From assembly GCA_003952965.2 (NCBI GenBank), contig CM025855.1, positions 7,609,729 to 7,673,728 on the forward strand: a stretch of 64,000 bases of DNA, in the 5' to 3' direction. A program made the position numbers and the translations under genes. A model generated the notes under the pieces. That model was given only the letters and a program-made list of their open reading frames with translations, ran no database searches and was not told the origin of the DNA. Shown piece after piece: positions 59,862 to 64,000 of this stretch (position 1 is its first letter; each line of letters begins with the position of its first letter). Source of the DNA: Morella rubra. Its lineage: Eukaryota > Streptophyta > Magnoliopsida > Fagales > Myricaceae.

Positions 59862-60680
59862 ATGACCCACTTTCTTTCCCACGCCTTTTTTTCAAGTCAC
59901 CTCACTTGCTCTTTTTCGCCACTCTGTCTCGCTAAGTCCTCTTTCAAATTCAACTCTTCTTCAATCCAAAAACCACCCCTCAGCGCAACAATTCCAGCTA
60001 GGGACAGAGTCATAGAATTCGGAAAACATAAGGGCAAAATGCTTGGTACACTCCCCTCGAACTACCTCAAATGGGTCTCCAAGAACCTCCGAGCCCGCGA
60101 CTTCGAGGAGTGGGCAAATCTCGCGGACCAAGTCCTCCTAGACCCAGTTTACAAAGATCGGATGGAGTGGGAATTTGCGGAGAACCTATTGAATGGTAAC
60201 AACAATTGCTCTTCGAGGAATGAGAGTGTGGTGTCAGAGCTGTTGGAGATAAGCGACAGGTTTGGGTGGGACAACAAGGATAAGGTTGGTTGGAGCAAAG
60301 TCAAGTTTGAGCTTTTGGGGACCTCGAAAGGTGGGAGGATTCCAAGAGCTAATAAAACCAGTGAAAAACAGAGACACTTGGACGCTAAAGAAGGAGAATT
60401 GAAGGTTGAGGTTTCGTCAAGAGGAGAAGAAAGGAGGAGGGCGAGAAGAGAGAGGCAGAGGATGAAGACAGAGTTGGTAAAGGAGGAGAAGTTGGGAATT
60501 AAGGAGGAAAGCAGGGGTGGTTTTGGAAACAGGATATACGGGAAAAGTCCAAGAGACGAAGGGATAAGAACTCACATGGAGACGACAAATGATAAAGATC
60601 CTATGGTTGACAATTACAACCCATTTCCTGGACGCGAAGCTCTGTTAAAGAAGGTGCTTAGCCATAAAAGATCCTTGTAA
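59862..60680 (+). CDS. DUF3820-domain protein, possibly plastid-targeted
   Basis: Single-exon gene, 272 aa. The first ~45 residues are Ser/Phe/His-rich and almost free of acidic residues (MTHFLSHAFFSSHLTCSFSP…), as in a chloroplast transit peptide. A short conserved block follows: VIEFGKHKGKMLGTLPSNYL, KWVSKNLRA. This matches the bacterial DUF3820 / QSregVF_b pattern (FGK-KGK-L-PxxYL-W). The middle has GWDNKDKVGWSKVKFELLG. The C-terminal half is highly charged and probably helical (RGEERRRARRERQRMKTEL), ending NPFPGREALLKKVLSHKRSL, which looks conserved. No established function is known to me. The bacterial domain name refers to a virulence-regulated protein of unknown activity and says nothing about this plant protein. 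Confidence 0.8.
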   Translation: MTHFLSHAFFSSHLTCSFSPLCLAKSSFKFNSSSIQKPPLSATIPARDRVIEFGKHKGKMLGTLPSNYLKWVSKNLRARDFEEWANLADQVLLDPVYKDRMEWEFAENLLNGNNNCSSRNESVVSELLEISDRFGWDNKDKVGWSKVKFELLGTSKGGRIPRANKTSEKQRHLDAKEGELKVEVSSRGEERRRARRERQRMKTELVKEEKLGIKEESRGGFGNRIYGKSPRDEGIRTHMETTNDKDPMVDNYNPFPGREALLKKVLSHKRSL

Positions 60681-63600
60681 TTCTTTTCTTTCTGTTCTTT
60701 TCCCCTCCTATTTGATTGTTTGCGCACGCCATTTTCATAAATAAGAAAGCGACCAAAAGAAAAAGGAAAAGAACACTGCATGAGTTACGACTTTATGCCT
60801 GCAACTCGCGTCGTACAGAGTAAAAGCGTTATGGTGAAAATGTTACCGCGTATCTTCTTCTTCGAGTTGACAATTTCGGGCTACATTTGACCCTTTTTGG
60901 TCGAGAGTATTAGGTGAGAGGACAACCATTATTGCAGTACTCTACCAAAATCTAGAGCAAAATTGGGTTGTCGTGCCAAACCCAAATTTCAATGGAAACT
61001 GACCATACACATGAAGCAACCTACTGAAAAGAGTACAAGAACTCGTCGGTAAACCACAAACTAAAAGAATTAAATCTTGTGTCCATTTACCCATATTATA
61101 TTCAAATTCGACACATTAAGCCCCGCAGTTTTTTTTGTTCTAAACATTAAGCCCCCGCAGTTATAATAGAAGACCCAAACAAATTGCCCCTCTGGGTTTT
61201 AGCATAGTTGAGAGGGATGTACGAAGAAAAGCTCTGGTATTTATAATACAGAAGGGAGTTTCTTTTCCGTATCTTTTCTGCATTGAAGTGTCTCCACATG
61301 ATATTTTGGACACTATGCAATGTACATGGACAAATAGTCTGAACTCAAAGAACAAAGCTAAAAGCTTATAACTTCCTTTTTTTATGCTAGCTTATAACTT
61401 GGCGGTGAGAAAGCGATGCATGTTATACAATAATTACCCAAAACCTAACTGGTCAATAAGCCATTATAGAAGACAGAAGGAAACCCAAAAAGTCATGGCA
61501 GGCAGCCCTCCAGCAGGCCTATAAAACTAGGTCAGATAATCACGAAAGTGACTTTTTATATCACCAGCTGCTTGCTTAAACAGTGATTTTTGTTTATTCT
61601 TAAATTGTCGTTTGTCTGTCAAATTTTTTTAAAAGTACACTCAAAATTTTACTAATCTTTTATATTTTGAAGTTGGTAAAAAATTATAAAAATTTTTCGA
61701 AGTGCAATGTTTACAATTTTAATTATTTTGGTGGTCAATACCATTATAGAACAAAGGAAACCCTTCATATGGCAGCCTCCAGCACTTCCTTAAAATAACC
61801 TTTAATCAGAAAGCACAATATCACAAAGCGTTGGTAATATTTTTACACACATTCATGTCTAGTCCGGGCCCTCAAAATTAAATCTTTAATGGGAAGTGAT
61901 TAAAAAATATACCAATCCTTGATTAAATGATTTTTTGAAATATTCTTAATTGTCGTTTGTAAATTTGATATGAAGCTAATTAGAAAAACAAAAGTTTCAA
62001 AATTTATCCATGGCAATTGAGCACTTCACTTGACTCAGTCAACCCTTTTCATTCATCGATCACAACAATCAAAAGCGTTGGAATAATCATTTCTCATACA
62101 CACAGGTTTATCACAAATCTAAATTATCCGGGCCTCTTTTGACTCAAAAATGGTGGGGGATTAAAAATGAGTTCAATCCTTGAGACTGAAGTTTGTCATG
62201 AAATATTTGTTCTGCTATTCTTGTAAGCCATGGCTAATTAGTAATCTATAAACGAATGTTCCTCTTTTACAATGCACTCAAAAGGTGTTCCTTTCCACAA
62301 ATTAAAGCATATAATAAAAGGGTCAACTTTTGAAATCGCATCCGAAGGCACATAGGTATAGGATGTTTAGCTTTGTTTAGGCCTTGGATGTTTGTGCTAA
62401 TTGCAGGTAATATTCCCCAGAAAAACAAGTCCGCAAGTCCCAACAAAAGGATTTCGAGGCTGCCCTTTTTGTCTTCGATGAAGAAACCAGACATGAGTTG
62501 GTGGGGGTGAGTGGAAGTTGCTGTTATCAAATTTCACTTATTGCATTGAAGAAAGCTATGCGGCTTAATAATACGCACTCCATGGCCTATTACCAACATT
62601 GCTTTCAGCAGACGGTGGAGACTGGAGAGTGGGGACAACTCTGCTCATTTGTTCATGTTGCTTGCCATGTTGATGTTACCTCCTCGATGATCCTTTATAC
62701 CCCCTCTACTTTCATTTCTCCTTCTTTTGAGCTGGCCCGAAAAAAGTGCTCAGGATTTCACCCTAATATGCTCCAGCTATGTAATATGTTCCCTGTAAAA
62801 ACGAAACACTTGTAGCCAAATACATAGGACATATCTTCTGCTATCATCAGTCCTTACAGAAATAACGAGAGGCTACATGAAAAACAGAGTAAATTAGCGA
62901 AAGATCTGAGAACTACGAAAACTGTAAAATGGCGGAGACTTATAGAACTGCACAATGCTGACATGACAGAAGAAAATGAGGTTCTTATCCTCACAAGCGA
63001 ATTCACCCTCAATTTTCTTGAAGTTGGAAAACCCAGTCAACAGCAGGATGCTCAGAATCCATTGACAACCGGTGGTTTCGATTTTCTTGTCACTTTGTTT
63101 CTTATACCATGCTATATTGCTATGCGTTACCGGTCTTCCCGAATTAATTAGGAGATTTTTAGATAGATTATTAAGTCATAATTCTTGTAGTTGATACTAG
63201 TCCCCATGCTATGCTTTTGATAACGTTATTTGCTCCAAGAATATATATAATATCAGAAACCTTCTTCAATTTTCTTTGCCGTCTCCAGCTTCTTGCAAAA
63301 AACTAACAAAGTCATCCCCTTAATCTCCGCCTAACATGATTTGTTATCGACTTTAAGCGCCATTAGTTGTAAAGCCTTTTCACTTTTGCTCGTATGCAGA
63401 AAGGCCATTTAGGAATTGATGCGACAGTAAGAGAGATTGGTATATTACCATGCTGCACTGGATCAGAAATGCACACATCGCTGAAGCATTCAACCGGCAA
63501 TCCGGCAGTGTCAAGTGGTCGACTCAGAGCATTATGTTTATATAATTGGAGAAAACAAAACTTAAAAGCCCAATAGTCATGGGTTTTCACCAGCTAAAAT

Positions 63601-63743
63601 CAGAGGATCAAAAGGCCTGACGAAACATAGATTAATCTTACTCTCGAGGAACATTTAGACCATTCGAAATTAGAGATATCTCTCAAATAACAGCGACCAT
63701 TCCATAGCTAAAGGCAAAGTGCCACGTTCTCGATTGGAGTAAT
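60681..63743. other. Intergenic DNA without recognised genes
   Basis: Open frames such as 62267-62530 (minus), 62498-62815 (plus) and 63363-63590 (minus) show no family motif or consistent splicing. The stretch 61600-62000 is AT-rich with repeated AATTTT words. Nothing here supports a gene call. Confidence 0.4.
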
Positions 63744-63837
63744 TTCAAGGCCTCTTCAATCCTTCAATTACTTCAAATTTTAATGCACTTCCTGTAACAA
63801 TTAGATCGAGACCAAAGTCTTCGAAGTCTAAAACATG
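63744..63837 (-). other. Possible terminal exon or coding remnant near the window end
   Basis: After an acceptor-like TGCCTGTGTAG, the minus strand encodes DHVLDFEDFGLDLIVTGSAL and KFEVIEGLKRP, then TGA at 63745-63747. Upstream, the same frame gives LEKFEEARLYIATVLVEF before the TAG of that acceptor, with more stops beyond it. It is either the last exon of a gene extending past 64000 or part of a decayed copy. Parent gene not recognised. Confidence 0.3.
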
Positions 63838-64000
63838 ATCCTACACAGGCACAAGAATGAATTCAACCAAAACAGTAGCAATATAGAGTCGCGCCTCTTC
63901 AAATTTCTCCAGCTGGTGAAGTCATGCAGCTGCTTCAATCGCCTATACACCAGCGATTACACTTCTTCAATTCCAGACATACCAGATACCCACGGTGTTT

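Noticed and set aside
1-64000. CRISPR arrays, operons or prokaryotic ribosome binding sites
   Set aside because: The window is plant nuclear DNA with spliced genes; repeats present are transposon or tandem repeats without spacer structure.

Overview
This is a nuclear genomic window from a flowering plant, almost certainly a eudicot. The evidence is spliced genes with GT-AG introns, AT-rich intergenic DNA full of MITE-like and transposon sequence, and plant-only families: a DYW-class pentatricopeptide protein, an AINTEGUMENTA-like AP2 factor with its characteristic 9-nt microexon, an LRR receptor-like kinase, and a plant CACTA transposon. I cannot name the species.

Layout. A foldback repeat lies at 1.68-2.54 kb. 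Five + strand genes follow: a bHLH48/bHLH60-type transcription factor (3.4-8.5 kb), a GH28 polygalacturonase-like enzyme (9.5-11.5 kb), a DYW PPR editing factor like At3g13770 (12.05-14.16 kb), the small complex I ESSS/NDUB11-type subunit (16.8-17.15 kb) and, after about 9 kb of repeat-rich DNA, a 'gar2-related' plant protein with a DIL-like half (28.9-32.4 kb, untranslated leader exon near 26.3 kb). As I recall the Arabidopsis map, the bHLH, pectinase, ESSS and gar2-like genes are neighbours there too (At3g57780-57800 and At2g42300-42320). This part therefore looks like an old conserved block, with the PPR gene and repeats as additions.

From 32912 to 46268 there is one 13.36-kb CACTA (En/Spm) DNA transposon with matching CACTACAAGAAA termini and a TGT target duplication. 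It holds three minus-strand gene remnants: a TNP2-type transposase with an in-frame stop and frameshifts, a Transposase_24-like protein with a coiled-coil tail, and a 'putative plant transposon protein' ORF with frameshifts. Three blocks of short GTCCGAACT-type repeats occur in it, one of them internal.

Beyond the element are a small 5'-truncated LINE relic flanked by 36-bp direct repeats, a diverged AIL/BBM-type AP2 gene on the minus strand (47.4-51.1 kb), four tandem ~140-bp repeats upstream of it, a probable pseudokinase LRR-RLK on the minus strand (54.1-57.0 kb), and a single-exon DUF3820-domain protein with a possible plastid transit peptide (59.9-60.7 kb). The last 3.3 kb holds little beyond a possible terminal exon on the minus strand.

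The best observations are a +1 frameshift in the last exons of the bHLH gene, an in-frame stop-free intron in the PPR gene, the AP2 microexon together with a missing central R1 exon, and the structure of the CACTA element. All exon joins were made by eye from splice consensus and family similarity; no search was run.
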